A DNA stretch of 64,000 nt from Rubrivivax sp. Lineage in GTDB: Bacteria > Pseudomonadota > Gammaproteobacteria > Burkholderiales > Burkholderiaceae_C. The stretch covers positions 27,472-91,471 of the forward strand of contig SEFA01000016.1 of assembly GCA_004210455.1 (NCBI GenBank). Reading direction: 5' to 3'. Position 1 is the first letter of the stretch. Each line of letters starts with the position of its first letter. Below the pieces are notes generated by a model. That model made no database searches, was not told the origin of the DNA, and saw nothing but the letters and a program-made list of their open reading frames with translations. This document shows positions 41,679 through 52,020 of this stretch, piece after piece. The position numbers were made by a program, and so were the translations under genes.

Positions 41679-42743
41679 TCACTCCAGATCGAACAGTTGC
41701 CCCGCCTGCTTGGGCGGCGCGACGCCCAGGTGGCGATAAGCCGCCAGCGTAGCGATCCGTCCGCGCGGCGTGCGCTGCAGGAAGCCCTGCTGGATCAGGT
41801 AGGGCTCGATCACGTCCTCGATGGTGCCCGGCTCTTCGCCGATCGCCGCGGCGACGTTGTCCAGCCCCACGGGGCCGCCGTCGAAGCGATGCACCACCGC
41901 TTCCAGCAGCTTCCGGTCCATCAGGTCGAAGCCCAGCGGATCGACATCCAGCATCGCCAGTGCCTTCTCCGCGATCGTCCGGGTGATGGTGCCGTCGGCC
42001 TTGACGTCGGCGTAGTCGCGCACGCGGCGCAGCAAGCGGTTGGCGATCCGTGGCGTGCCGCGCGACCGGCGCGCGACTTCGAGTGCACCCTCAGGATCGA
42101 TCGGCGCGCCGAGCAGCGACGCCGACCGGGTCACGATGCGGCGCAGCTCGTCGGCCGTGTAGAACTCCAGCCGCGCCACGATGCCGAAGCGGTCGCGCAA
42201 CGGGTTGGTCAGCATGCCGGCGCGCGTGGTCGCGCCGACCAGCGTGAACGGCTGCAGATCGAGCTTGATCGACCGCGCCGCCGGGCCTTCGCCGATCATG
42301 ATGTCGATCTGGTAATCCTCCAGCGCCGGGTACAGGATTTCCTCGACGACCGGCGACAGCCGGTGGATCTCGTCGATGAACAGCACGTCGTTGCGCTCAA
42401 GATTGGTGAGGATGGCGGCCAGGTCCTTGGGTTTCTCCAGCACCGGCCCGCTGGTCTGGCGCAGGTTGACGCCGAGCTCGGCGGCGACGATGTGGCTCAG
42501 CGTCGTCTTGCCGAGCCCCGGCGGTCCGAACAGCAGCACGTGGTCGAGCGCCTCGCGCCGCTTCTTGGCGGCGCCGATGAAGATCTCCAGCTGCTCGCGC
42601 GCCTTCGCCTGACCGACGTATTCGTCGAGCAGCTTGGGGCGCAGCGCGCGTTCGATCGCGTCCTCGTTCGGCGACGCGGGCTGGGCGCTGATGAGGCGGG
42701 CCTGCTGCGGCGCGGGCGTGAAGTCGTCGGTCTGGATGCTCAT
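41679..42743 (-). CDS. ruvB: Holliday junction branch migration helicase RuvB
   Basis: A 354-residue AAA+ ATPase. Walker A '[12 protein letters not shown]' (about residue 70), Walker B '[12 protein letters not shown]', sensor 1 '[11 protein letters not shown]', arginine-finger region 'PLRDRFGI' and the C-terminal winged helix '[20 protein letters not shown]' are all present. RuvB hexamers drive branch migration with RuvA at Holliday junctions. It lies 28 bp downstream of ruvA. ruvC is not next to them in this window. Confidence 0.98.
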   Translation of the reverse strand: MSIQTDDFTPAPQQARLISAQPASPNEDAIERALRPKLLDEYVGQAKAREQLEIFIGAAKKRREALDHVLLFGPPGLGKTTLSHIVAAELGVNLRQTSGPVLEKPKDLAAILTNLERNDVLFIDEIHRLSPVVEEILYPALEDYQIDIMIGEGPAARSIKLDLQPFTLVGATTRAGMLTNPLRDRFGIVARLEFYTADELRRIVTRSASLLGAPIDPEGALEVARRSRGTPRIANRLLRRVRDYADVKADGTITRTIAEKALAMLDVDPLGFDLMDRKLLEAVVHRFDGGPVGLDNVAAAIGEEPGTIEDVIEPYLIQQGFLQRTPRGRIATLAAYRHLGVAPPKQAGQLFDLE

Positions 42744-42771
42744 GGTCGGAGGGTACGCCGCGCGCGGGGAT

Positions 42772-43341
42772 TCATGACAGGTGCTTCATTGCCAGCTTGA
42801 TGCCTTCGCTGACGCCGACGTCCGCGGGCAGCGTTTTCAGCGCGGAGCCGGCTTCCTTCTCGCTGTAGCCGAGCGCGACCAGTGCCTGGAGGATGTCGGC
42901 CTGGGCGTCGTTGGCCACGGACACCGGCAGCGACAGGTCGGGGCTCAGCTTGCCCTTGAGTTCCAGCAGCAGCCGTTCGGCCGTCTTCTTCCCGATGCCC
43001 GGGACCTTCACCAGCCGGCCGGCTTCCTGCCTGGACACGGCCTGGGCCAGATCCCCGACCGACATGCCCGACAGCAGCGACAGCGCCATCTTGGGCCCGA
43101 CGCCACTGATCTTGATGAGGAGGCGGAAGGTGGTGCGTTCCTCGGCGGTGAGGAAGCCGAAGAGCACGTGCGCGTCCTCGCGGATGCTCAGGTGCGTCAG
43201 CAGCGAGGCGCGCTCGCCCAGGCCCGGCAGGTTGAAGAAGGTGCTCATCGGCACGTCCACTTCGTAGCCGACGCCTTGCACGTCGATGACAACCTGCGGG
43301 GGCGATTTTTCCGCGATGACGCCGGTGAGCTTGCCGATCAT
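42772..43341 (-). CDS. ruvA: Holliday junction DNA-binding protein RuvA
   Basis: A 189-residue protein starting '[21 protein letters not shown]' (OB-fold domain I), with helix-hairpin-helix motifs in domain II ('[20 protein letters not shown]' and '[20 protein letters not shown]') and a C-terminal domain III that contacts RuvB ('[16 protein letters not shown]'). It is the upstream gene of a ruvAB pair. Length is typical. Confidence 0.98.
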   Translation of the reverse strand: MIGKLTGVIAEKSPPQVVIDVQGVGYEVDVPMSTFFNLPGLGERASLLTHLSIREDAHVLFGFLTAEERTTFRLLIKISGVGPKMALSLLSGMSVGDLAQAVSRQEAGRLVKVPGIGKKTAERLLLELKGKLSPDLSLPVSVANDAQADILQALVALGYSEKEAGSALKTLPADVGVSEGIKLAMKHLS

Positions 43342-43462
43342 GGGCGCGGATTATCCGCGTTCGCCGGCGCTTCGACGTGATTCTGCTGGATGTTTGTCCA
43401 GTATTTTCCCGAGGCGGGTGTCCGCTCCCCGCTCTGGCGCCGGAATCCGTCGCGCAGGACGT

Positions 43463-44116
43463 TCAGTTCCTGCCGAAAAGCCCCAGGCGCTGCGCTTCCA
43501 GCGCCGCCTCGGCGCGCGAGCTCACGTTGAGCTTGCGATAGATCTGCTTCACATAGTCGGCGATCGTGTGACGCGACAGGCCCAGCTGCACGCCGATCTC
43601 CGGCAGCGTGAAGCCCTTGGCGACGCGCAGCAGCACCTCCGTCTCGCGGTCGGTCAGCGAGACCTCGTGCAGCACCTGCGCCGCCTGCGGCCGGCGCTGC
43701 GAAGTGAAGTAGGCGATGACCTTGCGCGCGATCGATGGGGACAGCGGCGGTTCGCCCTGGCTGATGCGCTGGAGCTGCTCGACCAGCAGCTCGCGCGACT
43801 GTTCCTTCAGCAGATAACCGAAGGCGCCGGCCTGCAGGGCGGGGAAGAGGTGTTCGTCGTCGTCGTGGATGGTGACGATGACGGACTGCACTTCCGGCTG
43901 CTTCTCGCGCAGCGCCGAGATCACGTCGACGCCGGAACCGTCCGGCAGGCCCAGGTCCAGCAGCGCCAGCGTGAAACGCTGCGAGTTGACCTGCTGAAGG
44001 GCGTCCTGCACCCGCGAGCACTCGGTGACGACCGCGTTGGCGAAGACCTGCTTGACCAGGACCTTGAGCCAGGCGCGGATTTCGGGAATGTCTTCGAGGA
44101 GCAGGATGTGGTTCAT
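43463..44116 (-). CDS. NarL/LuxR-type two-component response regulator
   Basis: A 217-residue response regulator. The receiver domain covers residues 1-120 with the acidic pocket in 'ILLLEDIPE', phosphorylation Asp in 'LALLDLGLPDGSG' and Lys in 'GYLLKEQS'. The LuxR-type helix-turn-helix is at about 148-210 ('LTDRETEVLLRVAKGFTLPEI', 'SRHTIADYVKQIYRKLNV'). It lies 152 bp downstream of the histidine kinase gene on the same strand and is its likely partner. Target genes unknown. Confidence 0.94.
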   Translation of the reverse strand: MNHILLLEDIPEIRAWLKVLVKQVFANAVVTECSRVQDALQQVNSQRFTLALLDLGLPDGSGVDVISALREKQPEVQSVIVTIHDDDEHLFPALQAGAFGYLLKEQSRELLVEQLQRISQGEPPLSPSIARKVIAYFTSQRRPQAAQVLHEVSLTDRETEVLLRVAKGFTLPEIGVQLGLSRHTIADYVKQIYRKLNVSSRAEAALEAQRLGLFGRN

Positions 44117-44268
44117 GGCGCGGATTCTTGCTCAGGAAAGCAGTGCCGGCAGGGAACCCGCCGACTTCGCGCAACAGTACGGCTTTCTCGGGGGGCTGAC
44201 CATCCTGATCAACGCCGGACTGTGGTGCCGGCGGCAATGGATCACGCGAGATCGCGATCAGAGCGTGA

Positions 44269-45735
44269 TCAAAGTGGGATCGTGAGCCGAATGACGGTGC
44301 CCCAGCCGGGTCCGGATTCCACCAGGCACTGGCCGTGCATCTGCTTGGCGCGGGCCTTCATGCTGGCCATGCCGTGTCCCTTGTCCAGGCGACCTTCGAG
44401 CTCCAGCGGGATGCCCTGGCCGTTGTCCTGGATCACCACCGAGAAGTAGCCGTCCTGCGCCGAGCAGCTGATCACGCAGTGCGTGGCGCCGCTGTGCTTG
44501 ATGATGTTGCTGACCGACTCGCGCAGGATGCGCGTGGTCTGCACGTACGCGCGGGCGGGGAAGGTGTGCTCGATGTCCTCGGCGGGGGATTTCCACTCGG
44601 CCAGGATGTTCGCCTGGGCCAGGCGGGAGACCACCTCGGCGCGCCAGTCGCCCAGCGCGTCCAGCAGTTGCACCGGCTTGCCGGTCAGGCCGCGCACCGA
44701 CAACCGCATTTCTTCCAGCGCCTCGCGGGCGAGCGTCGAGATCCTGTCCGACTCGCTGGTATGCACGATGGTCAGCAGCTTGGCGCCGAGGTCGTCATGC
44801 AGGTCGGCGGCGATGCGCTTGCGCTCGCGTTCGGTGACCTGCTCCAGCTTGGTCTCGGCGACCTGTTCGAAATGGCGCTCCAGCTCGGCGATGCGTTCCT
44901 GCAGCCGCAGCTCGCCCTGCAGCACGGCGAGCTCGGATTGCGTCAGCGCGCGGGCGAACCCGCGCACGCGATGCAGGCCCAGGCCCAGCAGGCACAGGGG
45001 ACCGAGGATGCCGGCCAGCCCGCTGCCCGGCAGCGCCCAGGCCGTCAGGATCGCGAGCACGCCGAAGCCGATCAGCACGCAGCTGAGGACGAAGTCGGAC
45101 TGCGGGTAGCGCTCCTCCAGCGTCGGGAGGAACATGTCCTGCCAGAGATGCCAGAGGTGCCAGGCCATCGCGACCAGGAGCTGGGCGCCCAGCCACCAGA
45201 GGGCGAAGGCGGCGATGCGTGTCGCGGGCAAGGGCAGCAGCAGCGCGGCGGGGAAGATCAGTGCCTGGGCCAGCAGCGCGCGATGCATGCGGCGATCGTG
45301 TCGTCGCATCCGCCGCATGAGGTAATGCACCGCGCACCAGAGCAGCCACGGTGCGAGGATCACCGCGATCCCGGTCCGCCACGAGGACAGCGGCGCGAGG
45401 CCGATCATGACCACCCATCCCGGCATCAGCACGAGCAGCCAGCCGATGTGCCGTTGCGCGCGGCGCTGCCAGATCAGCAGTCCCAGCACGAAGGCCATCA
45501 GCACCAGCGCGGACTGCAGCCCGTAGGCCAGTTGCGGCGCCAACCGCGTCCACAGCGTGGCGAAGGAGCCGGTCGTGATGCCGTCGCCGCCCGCGACCGC
45601 CGCGCCCGCGACCTGCGCGAGGCAGACCGGCACGGCCAGCGACAGGATCGCCGCGGCGCCGAACGCCGCGGGCCGGCTGCCTCCCTGCGCCTGCGCGGCG
45701 TCCCTCGGGCCGGCGGCGTCTCCTTGTTGTTCCAT
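44269..45735 (-). CDS. Membrane sensor histidine kinase (HisKA_3, NarX/UhpB class)
   Basis: A 488-residue kinase if started at 45735 (in-frame ATGs also at 45747 and 45786; none has a good ribosome site). The N-terminal 250 residues hold about six to seven membrane segments without a recognised sensor domain. A coiled coil ('LRLQERIAELERHFEQVAETK') leads to the dimerisation/phosphoacceptor motif 'RIAADLHDDLGAKLL', and the ATPase has 'ESVSNIIKHSGAT' (N box), 'VIQDNGQGIP' (G1) and 'GHGMASMKARAKQM' (G2). It probably phosphorylates the NarL-type regulator downstream. Confidence 0.9.
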   Translation of the reverse strand: MEQQGDAAGPRDAAQAQGGSRPAAFGAAAILSLAVPVCLAQVAGAAVAGGDGITTGSFATLWTRLAPQLAYGLQSALVLMAFVLGLLIWQRRAQRHIGWLLVLMPGWVVMIGLAPLSSWRTGIAVILAPWLLWCAVHYLMRRMRRHDRRMHRALLAQALIFPAALLLPLPATRIAAFALWWLGAQLLVAMAWHLWHLWQDMFLPTLEERYPQSDFVLSCVLIGFGVLAILTAWALPGSGLAGILGPLCLLGLGLHRVRGFARALTQSELAVLQGELRLQERIAELERHFEQVAETKLEQVTERERKRIAADLHDDLGAKLLTIVHTSESDRISTLAREALEEMRLSVRGLTGKPVQLLDALGDWRAEVVSRLAQANILAEWKSPAEDIEHTFPARAYVQTTRILRESVSNIIKHSGATHCVISCSAQDGYFSVVIQDNGQGIPLELEGRLDKGHGMASMKARAKQMHGQCLVESGPGWGTVIRLTIPL

Positions 45736-45839
45736 GGTCCGGTGCATGGGGGGCGATTGTGCAGGCGCGGCAAGCACGCCGCGCACCGGCGCGCGACAAT
45801 ACCGCCCTCAACCCCCCTGAATACGGAGCCTTCTCCGCT

Positions 45840-47099
45840 TTGAACCTGCGTCACGCCTTCACCCCCGCCGACAACCGGCGCCTGTCGCACCTGTGCGGCC
45901 CGCTGGACGATCATCTCCGCCAGATCGAGGCGGCGCTGGACGTGCGCATCACCCACCGCGCCGAGCACTTCAACGTCGAGGGCGAGCGCGCGCAGGCGCG
46001 GCGCTCGCTGGTCCTGCTCGAATCGCTCTACGCGCGGGCCGACCGGGCGATTCCCAGCGAGACGCTGCGACTGGCCATCGTCGAGGCGACCAACGACCTG
46101 GCCACGTCGGCGAAGGCGGCGAACGACGCCGACGCCGGCACCGGCGAGGGCCCGGACGGCGGTGTCGTGCTGCGCACCCGGCGCGCCGACCTGGCCGGCC
46201 GCACCGGCAACCAGCACCTCTACCTGCGAAGCATCCTGTCGCACGACATCAGCTTCGGCATCGGCCCGGCGGGCACGGGCAAGACCTTCCTCTCGGTGGC
46301 CTGCGCGGTGGACGCGCTCGAGCGCTCGACGGTGCAGCGCATCATCCTGACGCGCCCGGCGGTCGAAGCCGGCGAGCGGCTCGGTTTCCTGCCCGGCGAC
46401 CTGACGCAGAAGGTCGATCCCTACCTGCGCCCGCTCTACGACGCGCTGTACGACCTGATGGGTTTCGATCGCGTGACCAAGGCTTTCGAGAAGGGGCAGC
46501 TGGAGATCGCGCCGCTGGCCTTCATGCGGGGACGCACGCTGAATCACGCGTTCGTCATCCTGGACGAGGCGCAGAACACGACGCCCGAGCAGATGAAGAT
46601 GTTCCTCACCCGGATCGGCTTCGGCAGCAGGTGCGTGGTCACCGGTGACACGAGCCAGATCGACCTGCCGCGCGGCATGCGCAGCGGGCTGGTCGACGCG
46701 GAGCAGGTGCTGGACGGGGTCGAGGGCATCGCGATCACGCGCTTCACGCGCGCGGACGTCGTGCGCCACCCACTGGTCGCGCGCATCGTGCAGGCCTACG
46801 AGGACCAGACGGAAGCGCTGGCCCGCGAAGAAGCGCGCGCGGAGGAGGAGCACCGCGCCCAGTTCGCCGAAGAACGCGAGGAACGTCGTCTGCGTGCGCT
46901 CCGCTTGCGGGAGGAGGCGATGCGCTTTGAAGCGCCTCCGGAGCCTGCCGTGAAGAAGGCGGCGGCGAAGAAGCCGGCAGTGAAGAAGCCGGCAGTGAAG
47001 AAGCCCGTCGCGAAGACGACGGTGGCGACCCAAGCTGTGGCGAAGAAGGTGGCCGCCAAGACGACTGCCAAGTCCACGCGCAAGGGAACTGCCCGATGA
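45840..47099 (+). CDS. PhoH-like ATPase with a lysine-rich, histone-like tail
   Basis: A 419-residue protein. The PhoH domain spans residues about 100-330: Walker A '[13 protein letters not shown]', '[21 protein letters not shown]', Walker B '[18 protein letters not shown]' and '[14 protein letters not shown]'. The last 60 residues are a charged coiled coil and then repeats of Lys-Lys-Pro-Ala-Val, like the tails of bacterial H1-type proteins. Start is TTG at 45840, with GGAG 12 bases upstream; there is no ATG nearby that keeps the N-terminus. It overlaps ybeY by 4 bases; the pair acts around ribosome/RNA quality control in many proteobacteria. Confidence 0.92.
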   Translation: MNLRHAFTPADNRRLSHLCGPLDDHLRQIEAALDVRITHRAEHFNVEGERAQARRSLVLLESLYARADRAIPSETLRLAIVEATNDLATSAKAANDADAGTGEGPDGGVVLRTRRADLAGRTGNQHLYLRSILSHDISFGIGPAGTGKTFLSVACAVDALERSTVQRIILTRPAVEAGERLGFLPGDLTQKVDPYLRPLYDALYDLMGFDRVTKAFEKGQLEIAPLAFMRGRTLNHAFVILDEAQNTTPEQMKMFLTRIGFGSRCVVTGDTSQIDLPRGMRSGLVDAEQVLDGVEGIAITRFTRADVVRHPLVARIVQAYEDQTEALAREEARAEEEHRAQFAEEREERRLRALRLREEAMRFEAPPEPAVKKAAAKKPAVKKPAVKKPVAKTTVATQAVAKKVAAKTTAKSTRKGTAR

Positions 47100-47596
47100 G
47101 CCGCCCGGAACTGAGCCTTTCGCTGCAATTCGCGGATCCTCGCCACAAGGCGCTGCTGCCACGGCACAAGGTGATCCGCTGGATGCGCGCGGCGCTGGAG
47201 CTGCCGGGCGAGATCACCGTCCGCATCGTCGACGCGGAGGAGGGACAGTCGCTCAACCGCGAATACCGCTCGAAGGATTACGCAACCAACGTGCTGACCT
47301 TCGACTACACCCACGAGCCCGTCGTCGCCGCGGACCTGGTGATCTGCGCCGAGGTCGTCGAGCGCGAGGCCAGGGAAATGGGCCTGGACATCGCGGCGCA
47401 CTACGCGCACATGCTGGTCCACGGCACGCTGCACGCGCAGGGCTACGACCACGAGGAAGACGACGAGGCCGAGTGCATGGAAGCCCGCGAGACCGAGGTC
47501 ATGCTCGGGCTCGGCTTCGCCGATCCGTATGCTGCGGCGAACGCCAAGCCCGCCAAGCCCGCCAAGCCCGCCAAGCCCACCGAGGCGAAGCGCTGA
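47096..47596 (+). CDS. ybeY: Endoribonuclease YbeY (rRNA maturation)
   Basis: A 166-residue metalloprotein. The zinc signature H-x3-H-x5-H is clear in '[21 protein letters not shown]', and '[19 protein letters not shown]' is the conserved RNA-binding part. YbeY processes 16S rRNA 3' ends and takes part in 70S quality control. The C-terminus ends in four Ala-Lys-Pro repeats absent from E. coli YbeY. Translationally coupled to the PhoH-like gene by ATGA. Confidence 0.96.
   Translation: MSRPELSLSLQFADPRHKALLPRHKVIRWMRAALELPGEITVRIVDAEEGQSLNREYRSKDYATNVLTFDYTHEPVVAADLVICAEVVEREAREMGLDIAAHYAHMLVHGTLHAQGYDHEEDDEAECMEARETEVMLGLGFADPYAAANAKPAKPAKPAKPTEAKR
47543..47578 (+). repeat. Nine-base tandem repeat in the ybeY tail
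   Basis: Four perfect copies of GCCAAGCCC coding Ala-Lys-Pro at the end of YbeY. Confidence 0.93.
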
Positions 47597-47606
47597 GCGC
47601 TTCGCC
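47584..47606. terminator. Hairpin with the ybeY stop codon in its loop
   Basis: GGCGAAGCGC (47584-47593) pairs perfectly with GCGCTTCGCC (47597-47606); the three loop bases are the TGA stop of ybeY. It sits between convergent ybeY and the CorA-type gene, so it may end transcription or protect the 3' end, though there is no T-run. Confidence 0.5.
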
Positions 47607-47614
47607 CTGTCTTC

Positions 47615-48709
47615 CTACTGCTGCGTACCGAGGTAGCGTTTGCGCCAGAAGAAGGCGCCGAGCAGGATCGCAGTGACGACCATGACGCCGACGGCGATCC
47701 AGAAGCCGGTGGCCCGGTGGATCAGCGGCAGGGTGTCGAAGTTCATGCCGAAGACGCCGGTGATCAGGTTCAGCGGCAGGAAGATGGCCGTCAGCACGGT
47801 CAGCGTCCGCATGATGTTGTTGGTGCGCTCGCCGGTGAGCGAGAAATGCATCTGCACCGACGTCTCCGCAGACGTCTCCAGCCGCCGCACATGGGTCAGC
47901 ACGCGCTCGACGTGTTCGAGCACGTCGCGCGAACGCACGCGCAGCAGTTCGCGCTCGCGTTCCGCCCGCGCGTCGCCGACGGGCCATTCGCCCAGCGCGT
48001 CTATCCATTCCTGCACGGCGCTGCGCTGGTCCTCGCAGAGGTCTTCGAGCCGCGACAGCGTGTCGCGTGCGTGCAGTACCACGGGCCAATCGCGGAAGTG
48101 GCCGCGCCGGTCCAGCAGCAGGTTCTGCAGCGTCGTCAGCTGACGGGTGAGCAGCCGGCGCAGGTCCAGATAGCTGTCGACCATGTGGTTGACCATGCGC
48201 AGCATCAGTTCGGCCGGGCTGTGGGGCAGCCTCGTGCTGCCGCGCAGGTCGCGGCCCTCCTGCTGCGCGCCGAGCTTGCCGGCGAAGTAGTCCCGCAGCG
48301 AGCACTCGCCCGGATGCACGGTGATCAGCACGCGGTCGAAGACGGCGAAACCGACCGGACTGGTGTCGATGGCCTTCAGCGCCTCGTTGACCGCGGCGGC
48401 GGTGCGGGGCTCATCCTCGGACAGATGCTGCTGGCTGCCGGGCATCGTCGCGAGCCGGCGGAACACCATCAGGTCGTAGGCGCTCGTGTAGTCGAAATGG
48501 GAGGGCAGTTGCGGATTCATCAGATCCGACACATGCAGATCGAGCAGCTGCGCGCCGGTCCAACGCGTGAGCCGCTGCTGCAGCGAGCCGAGCTGAAGCT
48601 CGAATTCCCGCCGCGGCAGGCCGATCCACAGGAAGCCTTCGGGCGGGAGCTCGTCGGGCAGCCCGGCGAGCTCCTCGTAGACCGCGTCGCTCAGGTGGAA
48701 GATGCGCAT
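47615..48709 (-). CDS. CorA family divalent cation transporter
   Basis: A 364-residue CorA-type transporter. A large cytoplasmic domain with long helices ('RLLTRQLTTLQNLLLDRRGHF') leads to two C-terminal membrane segments; the pore signature is 'GVFGMNFDTLPL' (GMN). Proteins of this shape carry Mg2+, Co2+ or, in the ZntB branch, Zn2+. The C-terminus ends basic ('WRKRYLGTQQ'), as usual. Convergent with ybeY. Its start is 41 bp from the end of hemB on the same strand. Confidence 0.93.
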   Translation of the reverse strand: MRIFHLSDAVYEELAGLPDELPPEGFLWIGLPRREFELQLGSLQQRLTRWTGAQLLDLHVSDLMNPQLPSHFDYTSAYDLMVFRRLATMPGSQQHLSEDEPRTAAAVNEALKAIDTSPVGFAVFDRVLITVHPGECSLRDYFAGKLGAQQEGRDLRGSTRLPHSPAELMLRMVNHMVDSYLDLRRLLTRQLTTLQNLLLDRRGHFRDWPVVLHARDTLSRLEDLCEDQRSAVQEWIDALGEWPVGDARAERERELLRVRSRDVLEHVERVLTHVRRLETSAETSVQMHFSLTGERTNNIMRTLTVLTAIFLPLNLITGVFGMNFDTLPLIHRATGFWIAVGVMVVTAILLGAFFWRKRYLGTQQ

Positions 48710-48750
48710 GCGTCGGTCGGGCAGCCCGCGTTCCCTGGCGTCCGGGACGT

Positions 48751-49958
<1,208 letters not shown>

Positions 49959-49979
49959 CGCGCCATCCATAATGCCGCG

Positions 49980-50408
49980 ATGCTCTGGATCAAAGCGTTT
50001 CACATCATTTTCGTCGCCGCGTGGTTTGCCGGCCTGTTCTACCTGCCGCGGATCTTCGTGAACCTGGCCATGGTGCCCGCGGACAGCCACGCCGAGCGTG
50101 AACGGCTGTTGATCATGGCACTGAAGCTCTACCGCTTCAGTTCGGGACTGATGGTGCTCGCCCTGGCCTTCGGCCTCGCGCTGTGGCTGTATTACGGCAT
50201 CGGCCGCGGCCCGGGCAACGGCTGGATGCACGCCAAGCTGGGGCTGGTCGTCGTGGCGATCGGGTATCACCACGTGTGCCGCGCCTTCCTGCGCAAGTTC
50301 GAGATGCTTGCCAACCGCCGCAGCCACAAATGGTTCCGCGTGTTCAACGAGGTGTCGGTCCTCCTGTTCGCGGCCATCGTGATCCTGGTCGTCGTCAAAC
50401 CCTTCTGA
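49980..50408 (+). CDS. hemJ: HemJ-like protoporphyrinogen oxidase / CopD family membrane protein
   Basis: A 142-residue protein with four membrane segments. 'MLWIKAFHIIFVAAWFAGLFYLPRIFV' at the start and 'GWMHAKLGLVVVAIGYHH' further on are the HemJ (UPF0093) signatures, with the conserved histidines in TM1 ('KAFHII') and the mid-protein 'HAKL' that bind haem. HemJ oxidises protoporphyrinogen IX to protoporphyrin IX. The frame is open back to 49905 through the terminator, but the family starts at 49980. Its place opposite hemB supports the haem role. Confidence 0.9.
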   Translation: MLWIKAFHIIFVAAWFAGLFYLPRIFVNLAMVPADSHAERERLLIMALKLYRFSSGLMVLALAFGLALWLYYGIGRGPGNGWMHAKLGLVVVAIGYHHVCRAFLRKFEMLANRRSHKWFRVFNEVSVLLFAAIVILVVVKPF

Positions 50409-50415
50409 CCCGGCG

Positions 50416-51675
50416 ATGCATCGGCGCAGCTCCGCCTCCTGGCTGGCCCTGTGTTACGCCGTGCTGGTGGTCTACGCCAGCCTCTACCCGTTCTGGCCCT
50501 GGCGCATGCCGCCCAGCCTGCCCTGGCCGGGCTTCGTCGGGCTGCCCTGGCCCCGCTACTGGGGCCGGTTCGACATCTGGATCAACGTGGCCGGCTACTG
50601 GCCGCTGGGACTGCTGTGCTTCTCCGCGGTGATACGCGGCAGCGGCAGCCTGTTGCGCGCGCTGCTGCTGACGGTGGTGGGGCTGCCGCTGCTGTCGTTC
50701 TCGATGGAGACGTTGCAGTATTTCCTCCCAGGCCGTGTGCCGTCGCTGGTGGACTTCCTGCTCAACAGCGCCGGCGCCTGGCTCGGCGGCCTGTGCGCGT
50801 GGGCGGTCCTGGGACTCGGCGGGCTGGCGCGCTGGAACGGCTGGCGCGAACGCTGGTTCGTGCCGCACAGCGCGGGGGCGCTGGCGCTGCTGGCGATGTG
50901 GCCCGTGGGGCTGCTCTACCCGGCGCCGCTGCCGCTGGGCCTCGGCCAGCTCTTCCCGCGCCTGCGCGAATGGACGGAGCTGCTGCTCGAGAACACGCCC
51001 TGGGAACTCGTCCCCAAGGAACTGACCGACGACCTGCCGCTGCCGCCGGGCCTCGAGGCCATCGCGATCGCCATGGGCCTGCTGGCGCCGTGCCTGCTCG
51101 CCTTGTCGGTGGCGCGGCCGGGCAAGCGTCGCGCGCTGCTGGTGCTGGGTGCGATCGCGCTGGGCGTGACGACGACGGCGTGGTCGACGGTGCTGAACTT
51201 CGGCCCCGATCATGCGTGGGCCTGGCTGACCTCGACGACCGGACCCGGCCTGATCATCGGCGGCGTGCTGGCGCTGCTGGCGGCCTTCATGTCCCGGCGC
51301 GCGAACGCGGCCTGGGGCCTGGTCGTGCTGACCGTGCTGATCGCGCTGATGGCCGAGGCGCCGTCCGATCCCTATCTGCTCGAAAGCCTGCAGTTCTGGG
51401 AGCAGGGCCGCTTCGTCAACCTCTACGGGCTGGCGCAGTGGGTGGGCTGGCTGTGGCCGTTCGCGGCGCTGGCGTGGCTGCTCTATGGCGTCACGCAAAG
51501 CGATCGACAGAGTGATCGGCAGGGCGACGTGAAGAGCGATCCCCCGGGCCCGCCGCCTGCCGGGGAACGGACCTCCGAAGAGCGGTCCGCCGGGCGCTCT
51601 GAAGGACAAGCGGTTCGTGACGGACCGCACGAACGGACGCTCGGTGGAAACCCTGAAACTACAATCGACCGATGA
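50416..51675 (+). CDS. VanZ family membrane protein
   Basis: A 419-residue protein with about nine membrane segments. Residues about 10-125 are a VanZ-like domain ('VVYASLYPFWPW', 'FDIWINVAGYWPLGLLCFSAV', 'SMETLQYFLPGRVPSLVDFLLNSAGAWLGG'), a family linked to teicoplanin resistance in Enterococcus but of unknown role in Gram-negatives. The last 55 residues are a polar, charged tail. It starts 7 bp after hemJ and overlaps the ferredoxin-like gene by ATGA, so the three are probably one operon. Confidence 0.87.
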   Translation: MHRRSSASWLALCYAVLVVYASLYPFWPWRMPPSLPWPGFVGLPWPRYWGRFDIWINVAGYWPLGLLCFSAVIRGSGSLLRALLLTVVGLPLLSFSMETLQYFLPGRVPSLVDFLLNSAGAWLGGLCAWAVLGLGGLARWNGWRERWFVPHSAGALALLAMWPVGLLYPAPLPLGLGQLFPRLREWTELLLENTPWELVPKELTDDLPLPPGLEAIAIAMGLLAPCLLALSVARPGKRRALLVLGAIALGVTTTAWSTVLNFGPDHAWAWLTSTTGPGLIIGGVLALLAAFMSRRANAAWGLVVLTVLIALMAEAPSDPYLLESLQFWEQGRFVNLYGLAQWVGWLWPFAALAWLLYGVTQSDRQSDRQGDVKSDPPGPPPAGERTSEERSAGRSEGQAVRDGPHERTLGGNPETTIDR

Positions 51676-52004
51676 GCTCCCCCAGCTACTACCAACGCCA
51701 CATCTTCTTCTGCCTGAATCAGCGCGAGAACGAGAACGCCTGCCTTCAGCACAACGCGCAGGAGGCCTTCGACCACTGCAAGAAACGCGTGAAGGCCGAA
51801 AAACTGGCCGGCAAGGGTGGCGTGCGCGTGAACAAGGCGGGCTGCCTGGACCGTTGCGCGGGCGGGCCGGTGGCGGTCGTGTACCCGGACGCGGTCTGGT
51901 ACCAGTTCGTGGACAACAGCGACATCGACGAGATCGTCGAACGTCACCTCAAGCACGGCGAGGTCGTCGAGCGTCTGGTGCTCGACGATTCGGTCGGCCG
52001 CTGA
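51672..52004 (+). CDS. Thioredoxin-like [2Fe-2S] ferredoxin family protein
   Basis: A 110-residue protein with the four cysteines of the thioredoxin-like 2Fe-2S class: 'HIFFCLNQRENENACLQHN' (C-x10-C with C14 and C24) and 'KAGCLDRCAGGPVAVVYPD' (C-x3-C). 'VWYQFVDNSDIDEIVERHL' at the end matches the family. Cytoplasmic electron carrier; partner unknown. Translationally coupled to the VanZ gene. Confidence 0.92.
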   Translation: MSSPSYYQRHIFFCLNQRENENACLQHNAQEAFDHCKKRVKAEKLAGKGGVRVNKAGCLDRCAGGPVAVVYPDAVWYQFVDNSDIDEIVERHLKHGEVVERLVLDDSVGR

Positions 52005-52020
52005 TCGGGAGCGCGCTCGC

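Noticed and set aside
44240..44270. Inverted repeat GATCACGC...GCGTGATC at the end of the kinase gene
   Set aside because: Present as an 8-bp dyad, but no T-run, and the composition (repeated GATC/CGCG) makes it likely by chance; not enough to call a terminator or operator.
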